Assembly (NCBI RefSeq): GCF_007474535.1
Contig: NZ_VKNW01000001.1
Location: 434,001-498,000 of the forward strand
Direction of reading: 5' to 3'
Length of the DNA: 64,000 bases
Source: Chryseobacterium echinoideorum
GTDB taxonomy: Bacteria; Bacteroidota; Bacteroidia; Flavobacteriales; Weeksellaceae
A program made the translations under genes and the position numbers. Below are positions 1-8,572 of the stretch, one piece after another; positions within the stretch are counted from its first letter, which is position 1, and every line of letters starts with the position of its first letter. The notes below the pieces were generated by a model, which was not told where the DNA came from, searched no databases, and was given only the letters and a program-made list of their open reading frames with translations.

Positions 1-848
1 TGGCAAGACCTATTTTAGATTATCATAATTTTTCGGCTAATCTAGGTTTTGATTATCAACCTGTTGATAATTTTGAAATTAAATTAAACTTATCAAGAGC
101 CGACAGAACTCCCAATCCTGCCGAATTATTTGCAGACGGACTGCATCACTCTGCGGCGATTGTAGAGGAAGGTGATATGCGAATCAAAAAAGAAACGCTT
201 TACCAGGCAAATCTTTCTTTGGTGTCTAACTTTAATATGCTGAAAGGTCTTCGTATAGAAGCAGCTCCTTATATCATGATCTCTGATCATTTTATCAATC
301 AGATTCCTACAGGAGTTGTTAACTCCAATCGAGGGGTATTTCCGATATGGAGTTATCAGCAGATTAAAGCAAGAATTTTTGGGATTGATGCAGATGCGGA
401 ACTTAATGTTCTTGATAATTTGAAATGGAATACAGGTTTCAGTGCCCTGAAAGGAGATGATTTGTCTAACAATGAAGCTCTTATTCTGATGATGCCGGCA
501 AATCTGAGAAACTCTGTAGAATGGAAAATGAATATTCCTAATAATTTCTATATCAGACTGGAAAATGTAAATATATTTAAGCAAAATCGTTTTCCGATCA
601 GAAATCAGACCGTTGACTTTATAGAAGACGGAACTTTTTTCAGAGAAGAACTGGATTTGAGTTCTACACCTTCTGCCTATACTTTATTTAATGCATCAGT
701 AGGTGCAGATGTCGCTAGAAATTTCAATATCAATTTCAGAATCAACAATATTTTCAATACAGAATACCGTGAGTATCTCAACAGACTCAGATATTTTATG
801 CCAGAAAACGGCAGAAACTTTATTATAACTCTTAAGTACAACTTTTAA
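1..848 (+). CDS. TonB-dependent outer-membrane receptor, C-terminal part
   Basis: The reading frame is open from the first base (codons start at position 3) to a TAA at 846-848, so only the C-terminal part of about 281 residues is present. It reads as the last beta-strands of a TonB-dependent receptor: repeated alternating strands, the segment SRADRTPNPAELFADGLHHS near residues 37-56 of the visible part, and a C-terminus of the form NIFNTEYREYL followed by a final strand ending in YNF. Such receptors import metal chelates or other ligands across the outer membrane using TonB energy. A His-rich lipoprotein follows 27 bases later and is probably co-transcribed, which suggests a metal ligand; that is inference. 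The N-terminal plug lies outside the window. Confidence 0.85.
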   Translation, partial: ARPILDYHNFSANLGFDYQPVDNFEIKLNLSRADRTPNPAELFADGLHHSAAIVEEGDMRIKKETLYQANLSLVSNFNMLKGLRIEAAPYIMISDHFINQIPTGVVNSNRGVFPIWSYQQIKARIFGIDADAELNVLDNLKWNTGFSALKGDDLSNNEALILMMPANLRNSVEWKMNIPNNFYIRLENVNIFKQNRFPIRNQTVDFIEDGTFFREELDLSSTPSAYTLFNASVGADVARNFNINFRINNIFNTEYREYLNRLRYFMPENGRNFIITLKYNF

Positions 849-875
849 TTATTAATATTTTAAATTTTAATTACA

Positions 876-1439
876 ATGAAAAAATTCTTAAACATTACTT
901 TGGTCCTTTTTGCAGCACTTTTAGTCTTCTCGTGTAGAAACGATTCTACCGATATTCCGGAAGATATTCACGAGCATGAAGAGATCGAAAAGTTGGTGGT
1001 GACATTGACTAATGCAAATGATGCAACAGATGTACAGACAATTAATTATATCGGCGGAGTTGCCGATAAACATATTCACGCTGAAGCAGGAGATGTATTT
1101 AATGTTGAACTGGATTTTCAGGTAAAGCATGATGATCATTACCATAGTGTGAATAATGAAATTCTTGAAGAAAAAGATGAGCATTTTATTACATTTGGTT
1201 TTTCTGAAGCAAATGTTACCGTAAAAAGAGCAGCTAATGATGTTGAAAGAACAGATGGGAATAAACTGGGACTGAAAACTCAGTGGACTGTTGTAAGTGT
1301 AACTTCAACCGGAAAAGTAAATATAAAACTTGTACACGCACCTACTTCAGTGAATCAGAATTCTCCTTCAGCAGACAATCAGCTGGGAAGTACAGTAGGT
1401 GGAGAATCTGATGTGGATGCATTGATTGATCTTCATTAA
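876..1439 (+). CDS. His-rich lipoprotein next to TonB receptor
   Basis: Protein of 187 residues with a lipoprotein signal peptide (hydrophobic stretch then FSC, lipidation Cys near residue 20). The mature part is acidic and His-rich: HEHEE near residue 32, further His near 66-68, HDDHYH near 90 and a final His. I do not recognise a named domain. The clustered His and acidic residues suggest divalent metal binding, and the position just downstream of a TonB receptor suggests it feeds or caps that receptor at the cell surface. Both statements are inference. A hairpin terminator follows at 1471-1495. Confidence 0.75.
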   Translation: MKKFLNITLVLFAALLVFSCRNDSTDIPEDIHEHEEIEKLVVTLTNANDATDVQTINYIGGVADKHIHAEAGDVFNVELDFQVKHDDHYHSVNNEILEEKDEHFITFGFSEANVTVKRAANDVERTDGNKLGLKTQWTVVSVTSTGKVNIKLVHAPTSVNQNSPSADNQLGSTVGGESDVDALIDLH

Positions 1440-1470
1440 AAAATATTTTGAAACAAATTTAATATTACTG

Positions 1471-1495
1471 AAAGGCATCATTTTTTGATGTCTTT
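1471..1495 (+). terminator. Rho-independent terminator after the receptor-lipoprotein pair
   Basis: The stem AAAGGCATC pairs with GATGTCTTT (one G-T pair) around a short T-rich loop and is followed by more T residues. It lies 32 bases after the lipoprotein stop codon. Confidence 0.6.
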
Positions 1496-1549
1496 TGTAT
1501 TTTAACGGATAATAACAAAATGAATGACTTATTTTAATAAAAAATTCAT

Positions 1550-1557
1550 ATTTTTGC
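1550..1557 (+). promoter_or_regulatory. -7 element upstream of tig
   Basis: TATTTTTG fits the Bacteroidota -7 consensus TAnnTTTG and lies 21 bases before the tig start codon. No convincing TTG at the -33 position was seen. Confidence 0.4.
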
Positions 1558-1578
1558 AACCTAAAATTTTAATCGATA

Positions 1579-2913
1579 ATGAACGTTACAGCTCAAAATC
1601 ATGATGATGTAAGTGCATTGCTTACAGTTACATTAGAAAAATCTGACTACAAAGATAAAGTAGAAAAGCAATTGATTAACTATGCGAAAAACGCACAGGT
1701 TCCTGGTTTCAGAAAAGGAAAAGTGCCGTTGAGCATGGTAAGAAAGCAATATGAAGCAGGTATTGCATTTGAAGAGATCAACAAGCAGGTTTCTGATGCT
1801 TTGAACAATTATGTCAATGAAAATAAGTTGAGATTAGTTGGTCAGCCGGTTCCGCAGCCTGTAAATGATTTTAATCATAATGCAGAGAAACTTGAAGTGG
1901 CTTTTGAAGTAGGTTTCGAGCCTGAATTTTCTATCGATCTTTCTAAATATGAAGCACCACACTACAAAGTAGAAGCTTCTGAAAAAGAAATTAACAAAAG
2001 CATTGAAAATATGCAGAAACGTTTTGCAGAGCAGGTTCCGCAAGACAAAATCACAAAAGACTCTTATGTTTCTTTAGAAATTACTCAGGTAGTTGAAGAA
2101 GGCGCAGAAGGAGAGCACAATCACGCTCCAAAAATGGCTACAATTACTGCAGAAAATAAAGCAGCTTTCAAATTAGTAAAGTCATTGAAAATGGATGGGT
2201 CTGTGAAAGTTTCTAAAGAAACACTTACAGGTGATGAAAATTTAGCTAAAGAATTAGGATTTTCTAAAGAAGAAGCTGAACACTTGCACCACGCTGAAGT
2301 AGAGGTAAAAGTGAAAGATTTTTACAGCTTAAACCTTGCAGAACTTAATCAGGAATTGTTTGATAAAGTATACGGTGAAGGAAATATAAAAACGGAAGAA
2401 GAGCTTAAAGAAAAAGTAAAATCTGAGTTGGATGAATATTTCCAACAAAATGCAGATGTACATTTTGTAAACAAAATTCTTGAGCAGGTTTCTGAAAAAG
2501 AAGAAGTAAAGCTTCCTGAAGATTTCCTTATAAAATGGTTATTATTCTCTAATCAGAATATCCAGAACGAAGAGCAGGCAAGAGAAATTTTCGCAGCTGA
2601 GAAAAACCAGTTGAAATACCAGATCATCGAAGGTAAACTGATGAGTGAAAACGAAATTCAGTTAGATTATGCTGATGTTTTGGCTCAAGCAGAGCAATTG
2701 GTTAAAAACCAACTGGCAATCTACGGAATTCATCATTTAGGAGACGAAGAAATTCAAAAATATGCTGTTGAAATGTTGAAAGATCAAGAGCAGGTAAGAC
2801 AAATTTCTTCTGAAGTTGCAATGACTAAATTGAAAGATGTTATTCTTGAAAAAGCTACAAAAAAAGAAACAGCGATCTCTCATGATGAGTTTTTAGAAGA
2901 GTTGAAGAAATAA
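1579..2913 (+). CDS. tig: Trigger factor, ribosome-associated chaperone
   Basis: Protein of 444 residues, the usual length for the family. The N-terminal ribosome-binding domain carries the signature GFRKGKVP (about residues 43-50), which docks on ribosomal protein L23 near the exit tunnel. The middle region corresponds to the peptidyl-prolyl isomerase-like domain and appears diverged, with an inserted acidic/His stretch (EGEHNHAP near residue 175), as often in Bacteroidota. The C-terminal helical arms are Lys/Glu-rich. It is monocistronic, with its own -7 element upstream and a strong terminator just downstream. Confidence 0.93.
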   Translation: MNVTAQNHDDVSALLTVTLEKSDYKDKVEKQLINYAKNAQVPGFRKGKVPLSMVRKQYEAGIAFEEINKQVSDALNNYVNENKLRLVGQPVPQPVNDFNHNAEKLEVAFEVGFEPEFSIDLSKYEAPHYKVEASEKEINKSIENMQKRFAEQVPQDKITKDSYVSLEITQVVEEGAEGEHNHAPKMATITAENKAAFKLVKSLKMDGSVKVSKETLTGDENLAKELGFSKEEAEHLHHAEVEVKVKDFYSLNLAELNQELFDKVYGEGNIKTEEELKEKVKSELDEYFQQNADVHFVNKILEQVSEKEEVKLPEDFLIKWLLFSNQNIQNEEQAREIFAAEKNQLKYQIIEGKLMSENEIQLDYADVLAQAEQLVKNQLAIYGIHHLGDEEIQKYAVEMLKDQEQVRQISSEVAMTKLKDVILEKATKKETAISHDEFLEELKK

Positions 2914-2934
2914 TTTTTCTATATTCAAATACAC

Positions 2935-2962
2935 AACCTCCGAAATTTTCGGAGGTTTTTTT
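2935..2962 (+). terminator. Rho-independent terminator of tig
   Basis: A perfect 10-bp stem, AACCTCCGAA pairing with TTCGGAGGTT, is followed by a run of seven T. Confidence 0.85.
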
Positions 2963-3074
2963 GTTTTCTGAAGCCAGTTTCAAGGATGTTTTTTTACACA
3001 TGAAAGTGATTTTAATGCATTGCATAATATTGTTGTTTTTTTTTGTATCTTCCTGATTATAAAAAAATTATATT

Positions 3075-4016
3075 ATGATTATACCTTTACTTATTTTTAA
3101 TTCCAAAAAAAACAATTGTATAGTTAAGCAAAATGCTTTGCTGATTTGTTTTTTCATTATTGCAATTATATCAGGAAATGTGAATGCTCAAACTTCTAAA
3201 ATTGTACCTGAAAATTTTGTAACCGGAGCTTTCATTGGACCTTTGACAAACAGTGCAAGAAATAATCAATTGCTTATTGATGATTCGCAGCTTACCACAC
3301 TTTCTGGTAAGTATCTTACTTCGATTTCGTTTAGATTACCAACAACTGCATCCAATCCATGGCCAGCCTCCGTCACTACATTTTCAGATTATCAGATTTA
3401 TCTGAGTGACAGTGTAGATCCGGTTAACAGACAGTTTAATTTTGCAGCAAATGTGGTGGGAACACAAACTCAGGTTCGTGCAGGAAGTTTGGTAATTCCG
3501 GCGGGATCATTTACTGTAGGAGGTAATCCGAATAATTTTACATTTGATATTGTTTTTGATACTCCATACTTATATACGGGTACCAATCTTTTAATTGAAA
3601 TACGTCATACAGGAAGTGACGGGACTTCCGCTTCTACTCATTCGTCCGGAACTTCTTCTACAGGATACGGAACTTTATTCAGTGCTTGCTGGCAACAATC
3701 ATCGGGAACTATTGTTCAAGCAAATTTTTCTTATGTAAAAATTAATGCAGTTGATGCACTGGGTGTAAAGTCTGTAGAATTTGATGATACTTTCTCAGTT
3801 TATCCTAATCCGGTAAAAGATTATCTGTATGTAAAATCTGCTCGTGATGTTGTAGAATTTAATGTATTTAATATGGCGGGACAAAAAGTATATTCCCAAA
3901 AAGATATTTCCAGAACTCCGCAGCTTAATGTAAGCAGCCTTTCAAAAGGAAATTATATTTTACAAATAATAGATCAGGACGGAAATTCAAAAACCACAAA
4001 ATTCATTAAAGATTAA
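3075..4016 (+). CDS. Secreted protein with T9SS type A sorting domain
   Basis: Protein of 313 residues. It has an unusually long N-terminal region before a hydrophobic signal peptide ending near NVNAQ (residues 34-38). The middle is a beta-rich domain of unrecognised type. The last about 75 residues are a type IX secretion sorting domain: YPNPVKDYLYVKS (about residues 242-254), then FNMAGQKVY, LSKGNYIL and a final TKFIKD. Such a tail directs export through the outer membrane and usually attachment to the cell surface. If ATG at 3075 is wrong, an internal start nearer the signal peptide would be needed; I saw no better ATG. It is flanked by terminators and looks monocistronic. Confidence 0.85.
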   Translation: MIIPLLIFNSKKNNCIVKQNALLICFFIIAIISGNVNAQTSKIVPENFVTGAFIGPLTNSARNNQLLIDDSQLTTLSGKYLTSISFRLPTTASNPWPASVTTFSDYQIYLSDSVDPVNRQFNFAANVVGTQTQVRAGSLVIPAGSFTVGGNPNNFTFDIVFDTPYLYTGTNLLIEIRHTGSDGTSASTHSSGTSSTGYGTLFSACWQQSSGTIVQANFSYVKINAVDALGVKSVEFDDTFSVYPNPVKDYLYVKSARDVVEFNVFNMAGQKVYSQKDISRTPQLNVSSLSKGNYILQIIDQDGNSKTTKFIKD

Positions 4017-4046
4017 TCTTATTTCCATATTCTAATATTGTTATGA

Positions 4047-4075
4047 AGCCTTAGGATATATTCTTAAGGCTTTTT
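4047..4075 (+). terminator. Terminator after the T9SS protein
   Basis: The stem AGCCTTA pairs with TAAGGCT around an 11-base loop and is followed by T residues. Confidence 0.75.
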
Positions 4076-4136
4076 GATGATCAGAATTGACCTTATAATC
4101 CACTATTTTCATATATTTACTTTTAAAATTTTTAAA

Positions 4137-4817
4137 ATGAAAAAAATGATCATTCCATTTTTCTGTGCGGTATTGGTTTCTTCAACTGTTAATGCAAACT
4201 TTAAGGGATCAGAAATAACTGTTTCAAAAGTAAAGTATCAGCTTACTCCACAACAGATTATAGATAAATATATTGAAGCTATAGGCGGAAGATCTAAACT
4301 TGAATCTGTAAAATCATCCATTAGTGAAGATGTTATTTCTACTCAGGGTGTAGAGATCAATTCAGTTACAAAAAAAATGGGAAATAAATTTAGGTCTGTA
4401 CAGACCATCATGGGAAGAGAAATTATAAGTGTATTTGACGGTGAAAAAGGGTATTCTAACCAGACAGGACAGAGAGTAGATTTTACTTCAGACAGGATTT
4501 TGGAACTGAAAAAAGGAAGAACAATAGATGCATTGGGTTTTGAAGCTTCAAAATTTACTTCTGCTTCAGAATCTTCAGAAGGTAAAAATTATAATGTTTT
4601 AATTTCTAATGGAACTAAACTTTATTTTGATACTTCTACAGGTTTGCTTTATAAAACAGTTAACGCACAAAGCAGTGCTGTTATTAAAAGCTATATTACT
4701 ATAGATGGTGTCAAATTTCCAGAACTGATAGAAGCAGAAGGAGGAGGTCAGAAAGTAGCTATTAAAACCATCAAAGTAACTTTGAATTCAGGAGTGAGTG
4801 ATGCAGATTTTAAATAA
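4137..4817 (+). CDS. Exported protein, lipoprotein-sorting-like fold
   Basis: Protein of 226 residues starting at ATG 4137, where a clean signal peptide begins (Lys-rich start, hydrophobic core, VNA cleavage region near residue 20). An open frame extends upstream to 4074, but those codons would sit ahead of the signal peptide and overlap the preceding terminator, so I reject that start. The mature part opens with QIIDKYIEAIGG, a common start of secreted flavobacterial proteins resembling the LolA/outer-membrane lipoprotein-sorting fold, and ends in DADFK. The function is not known. It lies upstream of an M16 protease gene but has its own terminator, so co-transcription is unlikely. Confidence 0.7.
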   Translation: MKKMIIPFFCAVLVSSTVNANFKGSEITVSKVKYQLTPQQIIDKYIEAIGGRSKLESVKSSISEDVISTQGVEINSVTKKMGNKFRSVQTIMGREIISVFDGEKGYSNQTGQRVDFTSDRILELKKGRTIDALGFEASKFTSASESSEGKNYNVLISNGTKLYFDTSTGLLYKTVNAQSSAVIKSYITIDGVKFPELIEAEGGGQKVAIKTIKVTLNSGVSDADFK

Positions 4818-4839
4818 AATTAATATTTTGATATGATTT

Positions 4840-4864
4840 AACCGGATTTGTTCCGGTTTTTTTA
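4840..4864 (+). terminator. Terminator after the exported protein
   Basis: The stem AACCGGA pairs with TCCGGTT and is followed by a T run. Confidence 0.75.
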
Positions 4865-5125
4865 TTTATCGTGGAGTTTTAACTAATATTTAACTAAGAA
4901 ATTAGTGTTTTTTTGTTTAAGATTATTCTATTTTTGTCAGAAATTAATAAATGATGAAAAACACCTTATCGATTTTATTGCATTCTGTTTCTGAATTGAA
5001 TCATCACATTACACATTAATAATAACCATCAATAATATTGAATATTCAGTTTGAGTATAATATTGTTATTATTTCTTCGTTAAGTGAATAGTTATAGTAA
5101 ACCATAAAATTAATAATAATCATCT
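4865..5125 (+). other. Intergenic region with candidate promoter and tiny ORF
   Basis: AT-rich region upstream of the M16 protease. TATTTTTG at 4929-4936 matches the Bacteroidota -7 consensus. Fourteen bases later a 22-codon ORF (4951-5019, ATG ATG AAA start, TAA stop) begins. Its product has no recognised features, and coding status is doubtful. No other structure was seen before the protease start. Confidence 0.3.
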
Positions 5126-7975
5126 ATGAAAAAAATGTTTTTGTCTGCAGTCGCCATTGTATTGATGTCGGCTAGTGCTTTTGCACAGAATATACCGGTA
5201 GATCCATCTGTGAGAACAGGTATTCTTCCCAACGGAATGAAGTTTTATATCAAAAAAAATGTAAAGCCTGAAAAAAAAGTAGAAATGCGTCTTGCTATAG
5301 ATGCAGGTTCTATTTTGGAAGATGAAGATCAGCAAGGGTTGGCTCACTTCATGGAACACATGAATTTCAACGGAACTAAAAATTTTCCCGGAAACAAATT
5401 GGTGGATGCATTGGAATCCATAGGAATTAAATTTGGTCAGCATCTTAATGCATATACCAGTTTTGACGAAACGGTTTATATGCTCCCCGTTCCTTTAGAT
5501 AAACCGGGTAATCTTGATACAGGCCTTAAAGTAATGGAAGACTGGGCTTTCAATGCACTTCTTACCGATAAGGAAATCAACAAAGAAAGAGGAGTGGTCT
5601 TGGAAGAACTCCGTTTAGGATTAGGTGCAGATAAAAGAATGATGGATAAATGGCTGCCCAAAATGATGTATAATTCTGCGTATGCAAAAAGGCTTCCAAT
5701 AGGAAAAAAAGAAATCTTAGAAAAATTTAATCCAGATGTGCTGAGAAGGTTTCATAAAGATTGGTACCGTCCGGATCTAATGGCATTAGTAATTGTAGGC
5801 GATATTAATGTAGATGAAATTGAACAGAAAATAAAAGCTAATTTCGGTAAATATAAAAATCCGGCGTCTCCAAGAAAGCGAAATGTTTTTGAAATTCCTA
5901 ATCACAAGGAAACTTTAGTTTCTATTGAAAATGATCCTGATGCTACAAGCTCAAGTGTTCAGTTTGTGATGAAAGACACTGAAAATTACACTCCGGATCT
6001 TACTGTGGAGGATTTTAATAAGAGTATCTTAGATAATGTAGTTTCTACAATGATTAATAACCGCTATAATGATATGGTGGAATCTAATAATCCTCCCTTT
6101 ACTTTTGGATATGTTTATCACGGCGGATCTTGGGGAAGAACCAAGGAGGCATTTCAAGGTTATGCTATGACCAAGGAAGGAGGTCAGATGGAAGCTTTGA
6201 AAGTTTTGCTGGAAGAGGTAGAAAGAGCCAATAGATTTGGTTTTACGACTTCGGAGCTGGAAAGAGCAAAAACTGAATTACTTTCAAGATATGAAGAATC
6301 TTATAACAACAGAGACAAAACCGAAAGCGGAAGACTGATTGGTGAATACGTGAGAAATTTTTTAGAAAAAGAATCTATTCCTGGTATTGCCTGGGAATAC
6401 GAACAGTACAAAAAAGAAATGCCAAAAATTACTCTTGAACAAACCAACAATGTTTTGAAGAAGTATGTGAAAGAAGACAGCAGAGTAATTGTCATCACAG
6501 GTCCTAAAAAAGAAACGATAAAATATCCTGCTGAAGCAGATGTTTTAAAAGTATTTTCTGATTTAAAAATGGCAAAAATAGAACCTTATCAGGAAAAAGA
6601 AAGTATTAAAAACCTTGTAAAGCCGTTCAAATCAACTGGCAGCATTGCTAAAACAGAAACAGACAGCAAATTAGGAACTACGACCTTCACCCTAAGCAAC
6701 GGAGCAAAAGTTACTTACAAAAAAACAGATTTTAAAGATGATGAAATTATGTTTTCTGCAAGAAGCTTAGGAGGAACTTCTCTTCTTTCTGATTCGGATG
6801 TTTTGAAAACACAGCATGCTTTCGCTGCCTTAACAGAAGCTGGTGTTAACGGATTTACGCAAAACGATGTGACCAGATATTTGGCAGGAAAGCAGGTTTC
6901 TGTAAATCCTGCAGTCAGCACTTTATTTGAAGGATTCACAGGAAGATCCACCAAAAAAGATTTTGCATCAATGATGGAGCTTTTATATGCTTATTTCACA
7001 GGTCTTAATAATGATCCGGCAAGTTTCAATGCTTTCAGAACGAAGCAGTCTGCTTTCCTGGATAATATGCTTTCAAATCCTCAGTTTTATTTCATGAACG
7101 AGCATATGAAGTATATGAACCAGAAAAACCCAAGATTCACCAACATTATTCCTTTAAAAGAAGATTGGGATAATACTGATTATAACAAAGCATACAATAT
7201 TTATAAAGAAAAATTTGGTAATGCCGGTAATTTTCATTTCTATTTTGTGGGAAATATTGATGAGACTGAGCTTAAAAAATTAGTAACCCAATATATTGCA
7301 AGTCTGCCTACAAAAGGAACAAGTACGACATTTAAAGATGTCGGATACAGACAGCTGAAAGGAGAAATCAATAAGACCTACAAAAAAGGAAAGGATCCTA
7401 AAAGTATGGTTCAGATTACCTTTTCCGGGGAAGCTCCTTACAATGAAAAAGAAGATCTTGCGCTAAGAGCTTTAGGCGGAGTGGTAAAAATAAAATTAAC
7501 GGAACAGTTGAGAGAAGAAGCAGGAGGTGTTTATACAACGAGTGCCAATGGTGGGATGGGCAGAATTCCTTATCCATCGTATTCTTTCAGCATGCAGTTT
7601 CCTTGTGGTCCTGAAAATGCTGATAAATTGACAAATATTGCATTAGATGAATTGGATAAAATCATTAAAAAAGGACCTGAACAAAAAGATCTCAACAAAT
7701 ACAAGGAAGGAGAGCTCAATGATTATAAGTCAAGACTGAAAGAAAATAATTTCTGGCTGGGTCAGATTGCTCAGCCTCAATTGGACGGAAGAGATAAATA
7801 TGCCTTCCTGAATATGGAATCGGCTTTTGCTAATCTTACAACGGCAGATTTACAGAACGCAGCTAAAAAATATTTAACTAAAGAAAAGGTAATAGCTACA
7901 TTAATGCCTGAAGACGGATGGGAAAAAGCTTCAAAAAATGAATCTGCAGAAATGAAAGCAGAAGTTGCTAAATAA
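5126..7975 (+). CDS. M16 family zinc metallopeptidase (pitrilysin/PqqL-like)
   Basis: Protein of 949 residues with a Sec signal peptide ending near AFAQ (residue 21). The inverted zinc motif HxxEH is present as HFMEH at residues 74-78, followed by NFNGTKNFPG, as in active pitrilysin-family subunits. A second M16 half follows after residue about 510 and lacks the zinc motif, giving the usual active plus inactive tandem. It is predicted to be a periplasmic or outer-membrane-associated protease that degrades peptides. It carries no T9SS tail. A terminator follows directly. Confidence 0.92.
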   Translation: MKKMFLSAVAIVLMSASAFAQNIPVDPSVRTGILPNGMKFYIKKNVKPEKKVEMRLAIDAGSILEDEDQQGLAHFMEHMNFNGTKNFPGNKLVDALESIGIKFGQHLNAYTSFDETVYMLPVPLDKPGNLDTGLKVMEDWAFNALLTDKEINKERGVVLEELRLGLGADKRMMDKWLPKMMYNSAYAKRLPIGKKEILEKFNPDVLRRFHKDWYRPDLMALVIVGDINVDEIEQKIKANFGKYKNPASPRKRNVFEIPNHKETLVSIENDPDATSSSVQFVMKDTENYTPDLTVEDFNKSILDNVVSTMINNRYNDMVESNNPPFTFGYVYHGGSWGRTKEAFQGYAMTKEGGQMEALKVLLEEVERANRFGFTTSELERAKTELLSRYEESYNNRDKTESGRLIGEYVRNFLEKESIPGIAWEYEQYKKEMPKITLEQTNNVLKKYVKEDSRVIVITGPKKETIKYPAEADVLKVFSDLKMAKIEPYQEKESIKNLVKPFKSTGSIAKTETDSKLGTTTFTLSNGAKVTYKKTDFKDDEIMFSARSLGGTSLLSDSDVLKTQHAFAALTEAGVNGFTQNDVTRYLAGKQVSVNPAVSTLFEGFTGRSTKKDFASMMELLYAYFTGLNNDPASFNAFRTKQSAFLDNMLSNPQFYFMNEHMKYMNQKNPRFTNIIPLKEDWDNTDYNKAYNIYKEKFGNAGNFHFYFVGNIDETELKKLVTQYIASLPTKGTSTTFKDVGYRQLKGEINKTYKKGKDPKSMVQITFSGEAPYNEKEDLALRALGGVVKIKLTEQLREEAGGVYTTSANGGMGRIPYPSYSFSMQFPCGPENADKLTNIALDELDKIIKKGPEQKDLNKYKEGELNDYKSRLKENNFWLGQIAQPQLDGRDKYAFLNMESAFANLTTADLQNAAKKYLTKEKVIATLMPEDGWEKASKNESAEMKAEVAK

Positions 7976-8000
7976 TTTTAATCCTTTATGAACAATTGGC

Positions 8001-8030
8001 AGCCACTGAATTTTCAGTGGTTGTTTTTTT
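8001..8030 (+). terminator. Terminator of the M16 protease gene
   Basis: The stem CCACTGAA pairs with TTCAGTGG and is followed by a T-rich run (TTGTTTTTTT). Confidence 0.75.
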
Positions 8031-8053
8031 CTGAAAATATTTATCCTACTAAT

Positions 8054-8083
8054 TTGGTAGACTAATTATTTTTTATATTTTTG
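8054..8083 (+). promoter_or_regulatory. Flavobacterial promoter of the NIL-domain gene
   Basis: TTG at 8054-8056 is separated by exactly 19 bases from TATTTTTG at 8076-8083, a full match to the Bacteroidota sigma-A consensus. The predicted transcription start near 8090 leaves a leader of about 50 bases before ATG 8141. Confidence 0.75.
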
Positions 8084-8140
8084 CTAAAGAATTAATGATT
8101 AAAAATGTAATTGAAGTGTAACCTAAAAAATGTTATAGTG

Positions 8141-8452
8141 ATGATTATCCCAATTGTGCAGACACAATCTGAAGTAAGTAAAAGTATCAGGAAAGATCTT
8201 ATTCTGGAAGTAGAACTGAATGGAAAAATGAAATTTGATCAGATTTTGTATACTATAAATCAGAAAATGGGCATTTGTTACAGGTTACTCAATGCAAATG
8301 TAGAATATCTTGACGGAAACAATTTCGGTTCATTTCAATTACGTATTTATGCAACCCACGAAGAATCTCAACAGGTTGAGTTTTTCCTTAATAAAAGCAA
8401 GCTTTTAAATACAACGGTAGAGTATAACTGCCGAAAATATTCATCAATGTAA
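8141..8452 (+). CDS. Stand-alone NIL-domain protein
   Basis: Protein of 103 residues from ATG 8141. An upstream TTG in frame (8111) would lengthen it by 10 residues, but the ATG is the more usual choice. The sequence resembles the ferredoxin-like NIL domain found at the C-terminus of methionine ABC transporter ATPases: a strand, a helix around FDQILYTINQKMG, then a strand region NVEYLDGNNFGSFQLRI. In those transporters the domain senses methionine. Here there is no ATPase and no transporter neighbour, so the ligand and partner are unknown. It is monocistronic, with promoter at 8054-8083 and terminator at 8469-8500. Confidence 0.7.
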   Translation: MIIPIVQTQSEVSKSIRKDLILEVELNGKMKFDQILYTINQKMGICYRLLNANVEYLDGNNFGSFQLRIYATHEESQQVEFFLNKSKLLNTTVEYNCRKYSSM

Positions 8453-8468
8453 GTCCATATAGTTTGAT

Positions 8469-8500
8469 AAGCGTTCCAATAATATTGGGCGCTTTTTTTA
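8469..8500 (+). terminator. Terminator of the NIL-domain gene
   Basis: AAGCG pairs with CGCTT and CCAAT with ATTGG, with a small internal mismatch, followed by a T run. Confidence 0.65.
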
Positions 8501-8506
8501 TAAAAT

Positions 8507-8540
8507 AAAACGTCCGGAAAATAAATTCTGAACGTTTTTT
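8507..8540. terminator. Bidirectional hairpin between convergent genes
   Basis: AAAACGT pairs with ACGTTTT, with an inner CGGAA/TTCTG stem and one mismatch. T runs are present in both directions. It most likely ends the minus-strand DUF4290-murA transcript. Confidence 0.55.
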
Positions 8541-8572
8541 ATATGATAGCAAATCTGTAAAATTGAAAGGTT

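Noticed and set aside
4951..5019. 22-codon ORF after a -7 element upstream of the M16 gene
   Set aside because: Too short, with no recognisable feature or conserved pattern to test; kept only as part of the intergenic note.
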